This document shows positions 24,002 through 32,641 of a stretch of 52,121 nt of DNA, in pieces. The notes under the pieces are model-generated. The model saw only the letters and a list, made by a program, of their open reading frames with translations, did no database searches and was not told the origin of the DNA. Positions within the stretch are counted from its first letter, which is position 1. Every line of letters begins with the position of its first letter. Location of the stretch: assembly GCA_021796415.1 (NCBI GenBank), contig JAJYJC010000005.1:1-52121 (forward strand), in the 5' to 3' direction. The DNA comes from a bacterium (GTDB lineage: Bacteria; Patescibacteriota; CPR2; UBA1875; JAJYID01). A program made the position numbers and the translations under genes.

Positions 24002-26566
24002 TTACTCGTAGCCATATTTTCCAGTAAACCAATTTTTGATGAATTGGGTCAGGATGAGGTATGTCAAAGAGATGAGAGCGAGGATACCAAAAAATAGAAA
24101 AGGCAAAGGAACAAAGCCAAAGTAGTGACCAAGGGCAGTATAAGGTAAGAGGGCGCCAAAGGCAACGATAGCAAGTGTGGCAAAAAGCAGAGTTTTGCTA
24201 GGTCGGCTTTCAAGGAAAGGAATCCTATTGGTTCTGATGATATAGACAACAAAGACCTGGGTGGTCAGCGATTCAACAAACCAGCCGGTATGAAAGAGCT
24301 CTGGCGGCGCTTTGAAAATCCAGAGCATCACCCCGAAAGTGGCAAAGTCGAAAATAGAGCTGACTGGACCGATAAAAATTATGAAGTACTTAAGAAACTT
24401 AATGTTCCAGGGCCTCGGTGTCACCAAATACTCACTGTCAACCTTATCTGTCGGCAGGGCCACTTGCGAGAGGTCATAAAGAAAGTTGTTCAAAAGTATC
24501 TGAGTCGGCATCATTGGGAGAAACGGCAGAAGGAAGCTGGCACCAGTCATGGATATCATGTTGCCGAAGTTGGAGCTTGCCCCCATTTTGATGTATTTCA
24601 CGGTGTTGGCAAATGTTTGCCGGCCTTCCTTGATGCAGTCAGCCAGGATTGTCAAATTCTTTTCGAGCAGAATAATCTGGGCGGCGTCCCGAGCGATGTC
24701 GGTAGCGTTGTTGACCGAGATTCCAACGTCAGCAATTTTTAATGATGGCGCGTCGTTGATTCCATCGCCGATAAAGCCGACAACATGTTTGTTATCTTGG
24801 AGGGCAGTGATAATCCTCTCCTTTTGGAGGGGCGTCAGACGGACAAAGGCATGAGATTTCTCAACGGCAATTCTTAGCTCGGCGTCGTCTAATTTGTCAA
24901 TCTCTTCACCGGTCACAATTTCTCCGGTATCAATTTTTAGCTCTTGGCAGATTTTTTGAGTCACAAGAGCGTTGTCACCGGAGAGAACCTTAAATTGAAT
25001 GCCTTGTTTTTCCAATTTTGAAACAGCATGACTGGCCGTGGGTTTGGGAGGATCCATAAAATAGACAAAACCGAGAAATATCAAATTTTCTTCATCTCTG
25101 ATACTATAAGAATCCTTTTTCTCAATTTGTTTATAAGCCACCGCGAGAACCCTGAATCCATCATGGCTTAACGACTCGTAAACTTGCTTGATTTTTGCCT
25201 TTGTTTTAGCGTCCAGCTTGTGGACATTGCCGTCGGTTTCATAGCTGACAGACTTCCCAAGAATAGATTCCGGTGCGCCCTTGGTGATCAAAAGCAACCC
25301 GGCACTTTTTGCCACAACCGACATCATCCGCCTTTCAAAATCAAAGGGAATCTCATCAACCTTGGCGTATTTTGAAATGTCAATTTTTTGGTGCTTTACT
25401 ATGGCACTATCAAGAACATTTTCCATACTGGACTGCATAGTGCTGTTTAGGTAAGTGTATTCAAAGACTTTTTCATTTCTTTTCCTGTTCAGGTCATCAG
25501 CACCTATCAAAGAAACTTCGTCAAACGTCAGTGTCCCGGTCTTATCGGTGCAAAGGACGTCCATGGCTCCAAAGTTCTGTATCGAGCTAAGCTCTTTGAT
25601 GATTACTTTCTTTTTAGCCATGTCACGTGCTCCCTTGGAAAGGTTGATGGTCACAATCATTGGGAGCATTTCGGGAGTTAGCCCGATGGCCACAGCGAGT
25701 GCAAAGAGAAGAGATTCAGTAAAGTTGCCTTTCAGGAAAAAATTAGCGGCAAAAACCACTAAGACAAGGATGACAATGAGACGGATCATAAGCATGACAA
25801 AACGAGTTATGCCTTTATCAAAAGAGGTCGTAATCTTTGTTTTGGCAACCTCATGGGAAAGTTTTCCAAACTCAGTTTCCTTACCGGTTTTTAAAACGAC
25901 TGCCTCAGCCGATCCTCCAACAACATTCGAGCCCATAAAAATCAGGGAGTTAATGTCAAAAACCAGGCTGGTTTTCTTTCCATTCCAGGCCTCACTTTTT
26001 TTAACCGGGAAAGATTCGCCATTTAAAGCCGACTGATTTATGTGCAGATTATTACTCGAAATAATTCTGGCGTCGGCAGGAACCATTTTCCCAGCCGAAA
26101 GTTCGATAATGTCTCCGGGAACGACGTCTCTTAACGGCAGTTCCAGTTTCTTGCCATCGCGTTTTACGAAGACTGTGATTTTTACCATCTCTTGCAGTTT
26201 TTTGGCGGTTTTTGAGGCGCTATATTCCTGCAAGAATGACAAAACAACGCTTAAGACAGCCATGAGAATTACTATAAGCGAGTCAACCCGTTGGCCCAAG
26301 ACGAAGGAGACAACAGCAACAAAAATAAGGGTCAGGGTGAGAGGGCTTGTGAGCTTTGAGATAAATTTCAGGATAAGGCCCTTTTCATCTACAGAAGCAA
26401 TCTGATTCGGGCCGAACTTGGCAAGGCGGTCGATAGCTTCTTTCCCCGAGAGACCTAAGGAGGAAGTTTTAAGACTGCTGAATAGTTCAGACAGCGGTTT
26501 TTCTGCATCAGAGCGCTCTTCTATTGCTATTTTGGAACCTGGTTGGGATTTTGTAATGGTTGTCAT
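24002..26566 (-). CDS. Magnesium-type P-ATPase (MgtA/MgtB class IIIB)
   Basis: This 854-residue membrane transporter carries the P-type motifs: LNGESFPVKK (actuator loop), DKTGTLTFDEVSL with the phosphorylated Asp near residue 340, KGAPES, and GDGINDAPSLKIADVGISV. The MgtA-like features are the VNLSKGARDMAKKKVIIKEL stretch (here ITINLSKG...) after membrane helix 4 and the IILLEKNL hinge. Ten membrane helices are expected. It would import Mg2+ down the membrane potential. It is a single gene, convergent with the deacetylase remnant. No regulatory leader is obvious. Confidence 0.92.
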   Translation of the reverse strand: MTTITKSQPGSKIAIEERSDAEKPLSELFSSLKTSSLGLSGKEAIDRLAKFGPNQIASVDEKGLILKFISKLTSPLTLTLIFVAVVSFVLGQRVDSLIVILMAVLSVVLSFLQEYSASKTAKKLQEMVKITVFVKRDGKKLELPLRDVVPGDIIELSAGKMVPADARIISSNNLHINQSALNGESFPVKKSEAWNGKKTSLVFDINSLIFMGSNVVGGSAEAVVLKTGKETEFGKLSHEVAKTKITTSFDKGITRFVMLMIRLIVILVLVVFAANFFLKGNFTESLLFALAVAIGLTPEMLPMIVTINLSKGARDMAKKKVIIKELSSIQNFGAMDVLCTDKTGTLTFDEVSLIGADDLNRKRNEKVFEYTYLNSTMQSSMENVLDSAIVKHQKIDISKYAKVDEIPFDFERRMMSVVAKSAGLLLITKGAPESILGKSVSYETDGNVHKLDAKTKAKIKQVYESLSHDGFRVLAVAYKQIEKKDSYSIRDEENLIFLGFVYFMDPPKPTASHAVSKLEKQGIQFKVLSGDNALVTQKICQELKIDTGEIVTGEEIDKLDDAELRIAVEKSHAFVRLTPLQKERIITALQDNKHVVGFIGDGINDAPSLKIADVGISVNNATDIARDAAQIILLEKNLTILADCIKEGRQTFANTVKYIKMGASSNFGNMISMTGASFLLPFLPMMPTQILLNNFLYDLSQVALPTDKVDSEYLVTPRPWNIKFLKYFIIFIGPVSSIFDFATFGVMLWIFKAPPELFHTGWFVESLTTQVFVVYIIRTNRIPFLESRPSKTLLFATLAIVAFGALLPYTALGHYFGFVPLPFLFFGILALISLTYLILTQFIKNWFTGKYGYE

Positions 26567-26702
26567 AACTTATATAATTTTATCTTTGTGCATAAAATTG
26601 GTAAAGTATTAAATGGCTCCTTCGATAATGGATATGGGGCAAAAGAGTTGTTTTTTAAAGGGAGGTAATTGACTTTTTCAAACAGCTGCTTAAAATTTAA
26701 AT

Positions 26703-28346
26703 ATGCCAAAACTCTTTCGTAAAATATATTTCTGGGTTCCTTTGATAATAATTCTGATTTTGGTAATTGGAGCAGCAGGCTACTTGTTTCTATCAAATCA
26801 CTCCAGAACCGCCGGCTCTGATGAAACCGGCATCCACAAGATCAAACATATTGTGATCATCATGCAGGAGAACCGCTCTTTCGATAGCTACTTCGGTACC
26901 TTTCCCGGAGCTGACGGCATTCCAATGAAAGACGACCAGCCCACTGTCTGTGTTCCCGATCCGGCCACTGGTCAGTGCGTAAAACCATATCACGATACAA
27001 ATGACAAAAATGCTGGAGGACCTCACAGCCAATCAAATGCCACCGCCGACATCAACGGTGGCAGGATGGATGGCTTTATCGGCCAGGCAGAAATGTCCAA
27101 GAAGAAATGCGCCGCAAATGATCCGGCTTGCTCTAGTGGCGAGAATACTGATGTGATGGGATATCACACGGATGCCGAGATTCCCAACTACTGGGATTAT
27201 GCCAAAAACTTTGTTCTCCAGGACCACCTGTTTGAGTCCAACGCCTCCTGGAGCCTGCCATCGCACTTGTTTATGGTGTCGGAATGGTCGGCAAAGTGCT
27301 CTAAGAGCAATAATCCTCAGTCGTGCGTAAATGCACTGCAGAGTCCGGGTAATCCACCAGATTTCCTTGCCGGCGCAGGCAAAAACATCATCAAAGCATG
27401 CCAGAATGGTAGCAAATCAAAAACATGTGAGTCGGCATTGACGCAAATTGGCATTACGCCAGATATGGCTCAACAACTGCAATCAATTATCAAACAAAAT
27501 TGTACTGCCAATGAGGACGCCAATCAGTACATCCAGCAATGCATAGACAAGCTAAAATCAGTCAATATTCCTCCGAAGCTCAAGAAAAAGCTGACGGCGG
27601 CCGCGACTAAACTCAAGCCTCCCATCTATGCTTGGACCGACCTTACTTATCTACTGCACAAACAAAATGTGTCCTGGGGCTATTATGTTTTTAACGGCAC
27701 TGAGCCAGATTGTGAAAACGACGCGGATATGTCGTGTAAAGCGGTGCCTCAGAATGCCAAGACACCGGGTATCTGGAATCCTCTGCCATATTTTGACACT
27801 GTGAAACAGGACGGCCAGCTGGGGAACATCCAGTCGCTAAATAACTTCTACGCTGCCGCCAAGAAAGGCGATTTGCCGTCGGTTAGCTGGATCGATCCGA
27901 CCGGCTCAGTCAGCGAACATCCCCCGGCACTTGTAAGCAGCGGTCAGTCATATGTGACCGGTCTGATCAACGCAATCATGAAAAGTCCGGACTGGGACAG
28001 CACCGCTATTTTCCTTTCCTGGGACGACTGGGGCGGGTTTTACGACCACGTCGTTCCACCCACGGTAGATGAGAACGGTTATGGCCTCAGAGTCCCAGGC
28101 ATTGTCATCAGCCCATATGCAAAAAGGGGATATATCGATCATCAAACGCTCAGCCATGATGCTTACATCAAATTTATCGAAGATGATTTCCTTGGCGGCG
28201 AGCGGTTAGATCCCAAAACCGACGGACGTCCCGATCCTAGACCGGATGTACGGGAGAATAATCCTGCTCTCGGAAACTTAATAAGTGATTTTGATTTCAG
28301 CCAGACGCCCCAGGCACCTGTGATCTTAAACCCAAATATAAAGTAA
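26703..28346 (+). CDS. Membrane-anchored phosphoesterase (PLC/acid phosphatase family)
   Basis: The 547-residue protein has an N-terminal membrane helix ([20 protein letters not shown]), then the phosphoesterase domain of the phospholipase C/AcpA type: [19 protein letters not shown] near residues 47-66, [10 protein letters not shown], and [17 protein letters not shown] near 435-452. Between the first and last parts is an unusual Cys-rich helical insert of about 110 residues (roughly 195-310; [36 protein letters not shown]). It is probably extracellular and cleaves phosphate mono- or diesters. The start has no clear ribosome site. Confidence 0.88.
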   Translation: MPKLFRKIYFWVPLIIILILVIGAAGYLFLSNHSRTAGSDETGIHKIKHIVIIMQENRSFDSYFGTFPGADGIPMKDDQPTVCVPDPATGQCVKPYHDTNDKNAGGPHSQSNATADINGGRMDGFIGQAEMSKKKCAANDPACSSGENTDVMGYHTDAEIPNYWDYAKNFVLQDHLFESNASWSLPSHLFMVSEWSAKCSKSNNPQSCVNALQSPGNPPDFLAGAGKNIIKACQNGSKSKTCESALTQIGITPDMAQQLQSIIKQNCTANEDANQYIQQCIDKLKSVNIPPKLKKKLTAAATKLKPPIYAWTDLTYLLHKQNVSWGYYVFNGTEPDCENDADMSCKAVPQNAKTPGIWNPLPYFDTVKQDGQLGNIQSLNNFYAAAKKGDLPSVSWIDPTGSVSEHPPALVSSGQSYVTGLINAIMKSPDWDSTAIFLSWDDWGGFYDHVVPPTVDENGYGLRVPGIVISPYAKRGYIDHQTLSHDAYIKFIEDDFLGGERLDPKTDGRPDPRPDVRENNPALGNLISDFDFSQTPQAPVILNPNIK

Positions 28347-28413
28347 GGTAAAGCTTCTAGGACTATATGGTAAATTGATTTCTCGGTGAGACAGAGAAGA
28401 AAGTTTTTTCTAA

Positions 28414-28506
28414 TTAAGCAGGGATTTCTTTGAAGGCTTTCTCAAGCTGAATTAAGGCATCATTGTTCGAATAACTTACGATAGCGTCTACCAGAAAAGG
28501 TCTCAT
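28414..28506 (-). CDS. Tiny ORF C, 30 residues, paralogue of ORF B
   Basis: From ATG 28506 the minus strand reads MRPFLVDAIVSYSNNDALIQ followed by ten residues ending KEIPA. It shares LVDAIVSYSNN and the pattern L..LEKA.K with the ORF at 21855-21953. Synonymous third-base differences are frequent, as expected for coding sequence under selection. A plus-strand hairpin (CTCATC, GCAA, GATGGG, T run) overlaps its start, as in ORF B. Function unknown. Confidence 0.5.
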   Translation of the reverse strand: MRPFLVDAIVSYSNNDALIQLEKAFKEIPA

Positions 28507-28581
28507 CGCAAGATGGGATTTTTTCTTTGCAGACAGGACGTAAATTTTCGTGTAGAATAGAATAGTTAATAAGGGTCTTTT

Positions 28582-29877
28582 ATGTTTGAAATTATTCGCA
28601 ACATGTTTCGGAGGAAGCTAAGAACAATTCTTACAATATTTGGTATTGTCATCGGCGTTTTGGCATTAGTTGTTCTGGGCGCTTTGGCTGAAAAAATGAA
28701 CTTGATGCTAAAGGGCGGCGAGCAGTTTCTCACCGGGCAGATTACCGTTTCTTCTTCGCAAGGGGCAAGCGGCGAGAGAAACCCTTTTGCGTCCGGAGGA
28801 TTTCTAACAAAGGATCAGATTGACCAAATTGCAAAGGTTGATGGAGTAAAGGCGGTTCAGGCAGGAGTGGAGACAAGCTACATTGATCCCGATAAGAAGA
28901 ATGGAGGATCGGGGATCAGCTTTGGTCCGCCGCCGACCATTATGGGAGTCGATCTAAATAGCGACTTCAAAAATGAAAACTGGAAAACTTTAACCATGAA
29001 AAGCGGCAGAATGATCCAAAAGGGGGATGCGGGAGTTATTTCGGTCGGTTCAGACATCGCTTCTGATAAAAATTTAAAAACCGGCGATACATTTAAGATT
29101 GATAATAAAGACTTTAAAGTTGTCGGAGTTTTGGAAAAAACCATGACAGGCCCGGATAGTTATATTTTCATGAATATCGGAGATGCTCGGGCGATTTTAA
29201 TCGACCAGACGCCAACGTTAAAGGATTTGCAAGATAAATCAGCGAGTGCCAAACAGGCTGTGGCGGACCCATCATTTAAATACCTATCTCCTGCAGTGCA
29301 GAGCCAGATTGCCCAAGCAGCCAACTTTGACGTAAACAATATCAATTCTTCGGCTTCTGTAAGTTGGAAGGATGGCGCAGATCCGGAAAAGGTTTCCAAA
29401 GACATTGAGTCAAAAGTGAAGGACGTGAAGGCTCTTTCACCGGCGCAAGGCAAGAAGATGATCGAATCGGTATCAGTGCTTTTAAACGCCGTGATTATGG
29501 GAAGCGCGCTCATTGCTCTGGTTGTCGGATCGCTCTCCGTGATTAACACTATGATTATGTCGGTTTCAGAAAGAAGGCGCGAAATCGGCGTCAAGAAAGC
29601 GGTTGGCGCGCGCGACCGGCATATTATCAAAGAATACTTGATTGAATCATCCATGATTGGTCTTTTCGGCGGCCTTATCGGTCTGGGTATTGGTAGTGGA
29701 ATCGTATATCTAATCAATATGTCCACGGCGTCAAAGAATATCCAGATATTTGCCATCACACCGCGGCTTGCTATCGGGGCGATAGTATTTTCAATCGTGA
29801 TTGGCGCTGTAGCCGGTCTTTATCCGGCGTGGCATGCTGCGAGAGTCAACCCGGTATCGGCTTTAAAGGAAGAATAG
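28582..29877 (+). CDS. MacB-type ABC transporter permease (FtsX family)
   Basis: This 431-residue protein has the MacB/FtsX plan: helix 1 (residues 16-38, ILTIFGIVIGVLALVVLGAL), an extracytoplasmic MacB_PCD domain of about 230 residues, then three helices (residues 300-430) with the conserved SERRREIGVKKAVGARDRHI loop. The C-terminus, PAWHAARVNPVSALK, is typical. The pair with the ATPase gene, 63 bases downstream, forms a complete mechanotransmission-type ABC system. No periplasmic adaptor is encoded, as expected in a monoderm. Confidence 0.92.
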   Translation: MFEIIRNMFRRKLRTILTIFGIVIGVLALVVLGALAEKMNLMLKGGEQFLTGQITVSSSQGASGERNPFASGGFLTKDQIDQIAKVDGVKAVQAGVETSYIDPDKKNGGSGISFGPPPTIMGVDLNSDFKNENWKTLTMKSGRMIQKGDAGVISVGSDIASDKNLKTGDTFKIDNKDFKVVGVLEKTMTGPDSYIFMNIGDARAILIDQTPTLKDLQDKSASAKQAVADPSFKYLSPAVQSQIAQAANFDVNNINSSASVSWKDGADPEKVSKDIESKVKDVKALSPAQGKKMIESVSVLLNAVIMGSALIALVVGSLSVINTMIMSVSERRREIGVKKAVGARDRHIIKEYLIESSMIGLFGGLIGLGIGSGIVYLINMSTASKNIQIFAITPRLAIGAIVFSIVIGAVAGLYPAWHAARVNPVSALKEE

Positions 29878-29940
29878 CTAAAAATTTCCAATTTCCAATG
29901 ATCAATTTCCAATAAAATTACAAATTTCAAAGGTAGATAA

Positions 29941-30636
29941 ATGGCAAAAAAAGACGAAAAAATACTTGAGGCAAGAAAGCTTACAAAAACTTATAAACCG
30001 AGCAAGGAAAACATTGTTCATGCTCTGAATAATTTAAACTTGGATATTAAAAAAGGTGAAATAGTAGCCATTATGGGACCGTCGGGATCGGGTAAGTCGA
30101 CGCTTTTAAATATGTTTGGTATTTTGGATCAACCATCGAGCGGCAAAGTAATTATCGATAAAAAAGATATTACAAAAGTTAAAAAGGGTGATTACCCGAG
30201 CATTAGATCAGAGATGGTTGGATTCATATTTCAGCAATACAACTTAATCCCAACGCTAACAGCTCTTGAAAACGTTATGTTGCCGCTTAAATACTCGGGA
30301 GTTAAGAAGAAGGAAGCAAAGAAAAGGGCGCTGAAGCATCTTGAAGAAGTAGGTATGGGCAAAAGAGCCAGTTCTAAGCCGACCCAGCTTTCCGGAGGCC
30401 AACAGCAAAGAGTAGCTATAGCGAGAGCCTTGGTTAACAACCCGGCGATTATCCTAGCCGATGAGCCGACCGGCAACCTAGATACCAAGACAGGCGATGA
30501 GATCATCGACATGATGACTGATCTCAACAAAAAAACCGGACAAACGTTCGTGATAGTTACCCATAATCCGGATGTGACGAGGATTGCGAACCGAGTGATA
30601 CATCTTCGAGACGGTAAACTAGAGAAGATAAAATAA
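29941..30636 (+). CDS. MacB/LolD-type ABC transporter ATPase
   Basis: The 231-residue ATPase has Walker A GPSGSGKS near residue 45, Q-loop FIFQQYNLIPTLTALENVML, signature LSGGQQQRVAIARALV near 148, Walker B IILADEPTGNLD near 165-176, and switch His in VTHNP. The TGNLDTKTG extension is diagnostic of the MacB/LolD group. It powers the preceding permease. The gap between the two genes contains AATTTCCAATTTCCA-type low-complexity repeats that recur elsewhere. Confidence 0.94.
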   Translation: MAKKDEKILEARKLTKTYKPSKENIVHALNNLNLDIKKGEIVAIMGPSGSGKSTLLNMFGILDQPSSGKVIIDKKDITKVKKGDYPSIRSEMVGFIFQQYNLIPTLTALENVMLPLKYSGVKKKEAKKRALKHLEEVGMGKRASSKPTQLSGGQQQRVAIARALVNNPAIILADEPTGNLDTKTGDEIIDMMTDLNKKTGQTFVIVTHNPDVTRIANRVIHLRDGKLEKIK

Positions 30637-30674
30637 AATAAAATAAAATAAATCTTTTTACCACGAGGGAAATT

Positions 30675-30700
30675 AAAAAAGCACCAATCGGTGCTTTTTT
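30675..30700. terminator. Bidirectional intrinsic terminator
   Basis: AAAAAAGCACC, loop AATC, GGTGCTTTTTT. It serves the ABC pair on the plus strand and the zinc-ribbon gene on the minus strand. A pentanucleotide AAAAT run (30631-30654) lies just before it. Confidence 0.9.
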
Positions 30701-30720
30701 AAAGCATGTAGACTTTTATT

Positions 30721-30897
30721 TTACTCGCATCCGTGGCAGGCAGAACATCCTCCGCCACAGCCGCTTTCGATCTCTTTGGTTCCTTCTTTTTTCACATTTT
30801 TACTTTCGCAGCTGATGCATTTTACTTCCGGTGTATTGCCTTCAAGAAGTTCAAACTCAGCTTCGCAATCCTTGCATTTATATTTGTTGATTTTCAT
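30721..30897 (-). CDS. FmdB-like zinc-ribbon small protein
   Basis: The minus strand from ATG 30897 encodes 58 residues: MKINKYKCKDCEAEFELLEG, then VKCISCESKNVKKEGTKEIE and a tail SGCGGGCSACHGCE. The two CxxC pairs are the regulatory-protein FmdB zinc-ribbon pattern. The glycine-cysteine tail with one His adds four or five possible metal ligands. AAAGGAG precedes the start by about seven bases. Role unknown. Confidence 0.8.
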   Translation of the reverse strand: MKINKYKCKDCEAEFELLEGNTPEVKCISCESKNVKKEGTKEIESGCGGGCSACHGCE

Positions 30898-30954
30898 ATT
30901 GCTCCTTTCGTTTGTTAATGGTTATTCAATGGTTATTCGGTGGTAATCCAATAG

Positions 30955-31344
30955 TTATTCAGTTGTTTTTCTATTGTTTTTCAAGATAGCAGTTATAAAA
31001 TTATTTAGTTTAATGCCCAGGTTTTTTATTTTCTTATCTAGATTATCATATTCTACTTGATTTATATACCTTAACTTGAGAGAAATATTTAAGAAGTGTA
31101 GGGTTTCCATTAAAGATCCGCGCGCTATGTAAAGAAACCTTGTGAAGTCCTTGTATGAATATCGTCCATAGCCCTCTGCGATGTTAGCCCCAACCGAATT
31201 AATTGCTCTTGTCAGTTGATCTCTGATCCCGTAGTGTTCGGATTTCGGCAGCTTATCAACCAAGCGATAAATATCTAATGCCAGCTCAACAGAAAGCCTA
31301 TATACTTCTAAATCCTGAAATCCCTCTTTTTTCTTATTATCCAT
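30955..31344 (-). CDS. Four-helix-bundle protein, S23 family
   Basis: The 129-residue protein matches the family found in 23S rRNA intervening sequences: FQDLEVYRLSVELALDIYRL, IRDQLTRAINSVGANIAEGY, FLYIARGSLMETLHFL. It forms a pentamer of helix bundles in known structures. Function unresolved. It follows rplT by 40 bases on the same strand. A second, frameshifted copy lies at 35069-35453. The flanks carry AATAGTTATTC-type short repeats. Confidence 0.9.
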   Translation of the reverse strand: MDNKKKEGFQDLEVYRLSVELALDIYRLVDKLPKSEHYGIRDQLTRAINSVGANIAEGYGRYSYKDFTRFLYIARGSLMETLHFLNISLKLRYINQVEYDNLDKKIKNLGIKLNNFITAILKNNRKTTE

Positions 31345-31384
31345 TGAGTAACTACCGAATAACTATTGAATAACAACCGATGAT

Positions 31385-31717
31385 CTATTTTACTAGTTTT
31401 TTAAAAACTTCCGGCTCTGTTGCGGCAAGGTCTGCCAAAATCTTTCTATCAATCTCGATATGCCTGTCTTTTAGGGATTTCATAAAATCTGAATATTTTG
31501 TGCCGTTTAGCCTGCAGGCCGCTGAAATTCTAGCGATCCATAGCGATCTGAAGTCGCGCTTTTTTGTTCTCCTATCACGGTATGCATAGGACATGGAGTG
31601 GAGCAATGCCTCTTTTGCGCCCTTTATGGATGAAGTCCTGGCATGTGACATACCTTTGACTTGCTTCATTATTTTTTTATGCTTTTTGCGTGTAGTAACG
31701 CCTCTTTTGACTCTCAT
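31385..31717 (-). CDS. rplT: Ribosomal protein L20
   Basis: The protein (110 residues) shows the L20 signature: MRVKRGVTTRKKHKKIMKQV near the N-terminus, then DRRTKKRDFRSLWIARISAA and YSDFMKSLKDRHIEIDRKIL. It binds 23S rRNA early in 50S assembly. It follows rpmI by three bases, in the conserved infC-rpmI-rplT order. Confidence 0.97.
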   Translation of the reverse strand: MRVKRGVTTRKKHKKIMKQVKGMSHARTSSIKGAKEALLHSMSYAYRDRRTKKRDFRSLWIARISAACRLNGTKYSDFMKSLKDRHIEIDRKILADLAATEPEVFKKLVK

Positions 31718-31720
31718 TTA

Positions 31721-31915
31721 TTATCCTCTGATTTGCTTTTTTACATTTTTATAGTCAGCGGGGGAAACCGATGCATTTTTTGTATCGTCTCTCTTCCTGT
31801 CCGGGGACTTTTTCTCCAAAATATGATTGCCGTAGGCTCGGGCTCTTATGAGCTTGCCCTTTTTGGTCAATTTAAATCTTTTTACCGCAGCTTTGTGCGT
31901 TTTCATCTTTGGCAT
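31721..31915 (-). CDS. rpmI: Ribosomal protein L35
   Basis: The 64-residue protein starts MPKMKTHKAAVKRFKLTKKG, the typical L35 N-terminus, at ATG 31915. A longer reading from 31951 adds twelve residues with no family match. Basic throughout, it is a 50S subunit protein. It lies between infC and rplT. A 110-bp element with inverted ends occupies the infC-rpmI gap. Confidence 0.96.
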   Translation of the reverse strand: MPKMKTHKAAVKRFKLTKKGKLIRARAYGNHILEKKSPDRKRDDTKNASVSPADYKNVKKQIRG

Positions 31916-31943
31916 TACTAATTTTCTCCTTACTAATTCTCTT

Positions 31944-32053
31944 GTAACCAATTGCTAATCATGCTAATTTACTTATCTTCATTAAGGATGCTTGAATTTT
32001 AATCGCGCCCCTTATCTAGAGTATGTATATCGGTATTATTTGTAATTGGTTAC
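31944..32053. repeat. MITE-like 110-bp element between infC and rpmI
   Basis: GTAACCAATT (31944-31953) and AATTGGTTAC (32044-32053) are perfect inverted ends. A diverged copy lies at about 34035-34160, sharing TTGAATTTTAATC, TATTATTTGTAATTGGTTAC and the order of the parts. Neither contains an ORF. Confidence 0.6.
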
Positions 32054-32055
32054 GC

Positions 32056-32565
32056 TTATTTTTCTTTTTTTGGAGCCAGAATGATCCCAGCTTCTCTTCC
32101 CGTGAATGCTACATCTTGTTCAACCGTTGAAACGTCCTCTAACTTTTCAGCAAACTTTCTCAAGACCTTTTCACCAATGTCCTTATGGGTAATCTCTCTG
32201 CCCTTAAAGAATAATCTGACCTTTACCTTGTTTCCTGACAAGAGAAATTTTTTAGCGCTTTTTGCCTTCGTCTCCATGTCGTGCTCGCCTATCTTTGAGC
32301 TTAGGCGGACACCTTTCATCTCAACATTTCGTTGTTTTTTCTTCTGGGTTTGTTCCTGTTTGCGTTTCTCGTATTTAAATTTCCCCCAATCTATAATCTT
32401 TGCAACGGGGGGATTTGCATTTGGAGATATTTCCACAAGATCCAATCCTTCCTCTTCCGCGGTTCTTAGCGCTTCAGGCAATGAAACAACTCCGATTTGT
32501 TCGCCGTTTATGTCAAGCAGGCGCACTTCCTTTGCCTTAATCTGGTGGTTTATGTTGTATCTTAT
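32056..32565 (-). CDS. infC: Translation initiation factor IF-3, apparent AUA start
   Basis: The gene encodes IF-3, which binds the 30S subunit and rejects non-canonical start codons. Hallmarks: KEVRLLDINGEQIGVVSLPE, WGKFKYEKRKQEQTQKKKQ, VRLFFKGREITH. A GTG at 32526 would remove the conserved first strand. Reading upstream in frame gives NHQIKAKEVRLLD, the usual N-terminus, back to ATA at 32565, eight bases after AAAGGAG. No ATG, GTG or TTG lies between. AUU/AUA starts are known for infC and let IF-3 repress itself. The length from ATA is 169 residues, normal. Confidence 0.93.
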   Translation of the reverse strand: MRYNINHQIKAKEVRLLDINGEQIGVVSLPEALRTAEEEGLDLVEISPNANPPVAKIIDWGKFKYEKRKQEQTQKKKQRNVEMKGVRLSSKIGEHDMETKAKSAKKFLLSGNKVKVRLFFKGREITHKDIGEKVLRKFAEKLEDVSTVEQDVAFTGREAGIILAPKKEK

Positions 32566-32641
32566 AGAAATTACTCCTTTAATTTTCCTCGAATATCATA
32601 GCAAAAAATGAGCTTGGTGTCAATTGTATTTAAGATGCCTT

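Noticed and set aside
25455-26036. 193-codon reading frame opposite the P-ATPase gene
   Set aside because: It is a shadow of the ATPase codons, with Ser/Thr/Arg-rich nonsense sequence and no ribosome site.
30631-30654. AAAAT pentanucleotide run as a phase-variation tract
   Set aside because: It lies after the stop codon of the ABC ATPase and before the terminator, so length changes would not alter a reading frame or promoter.
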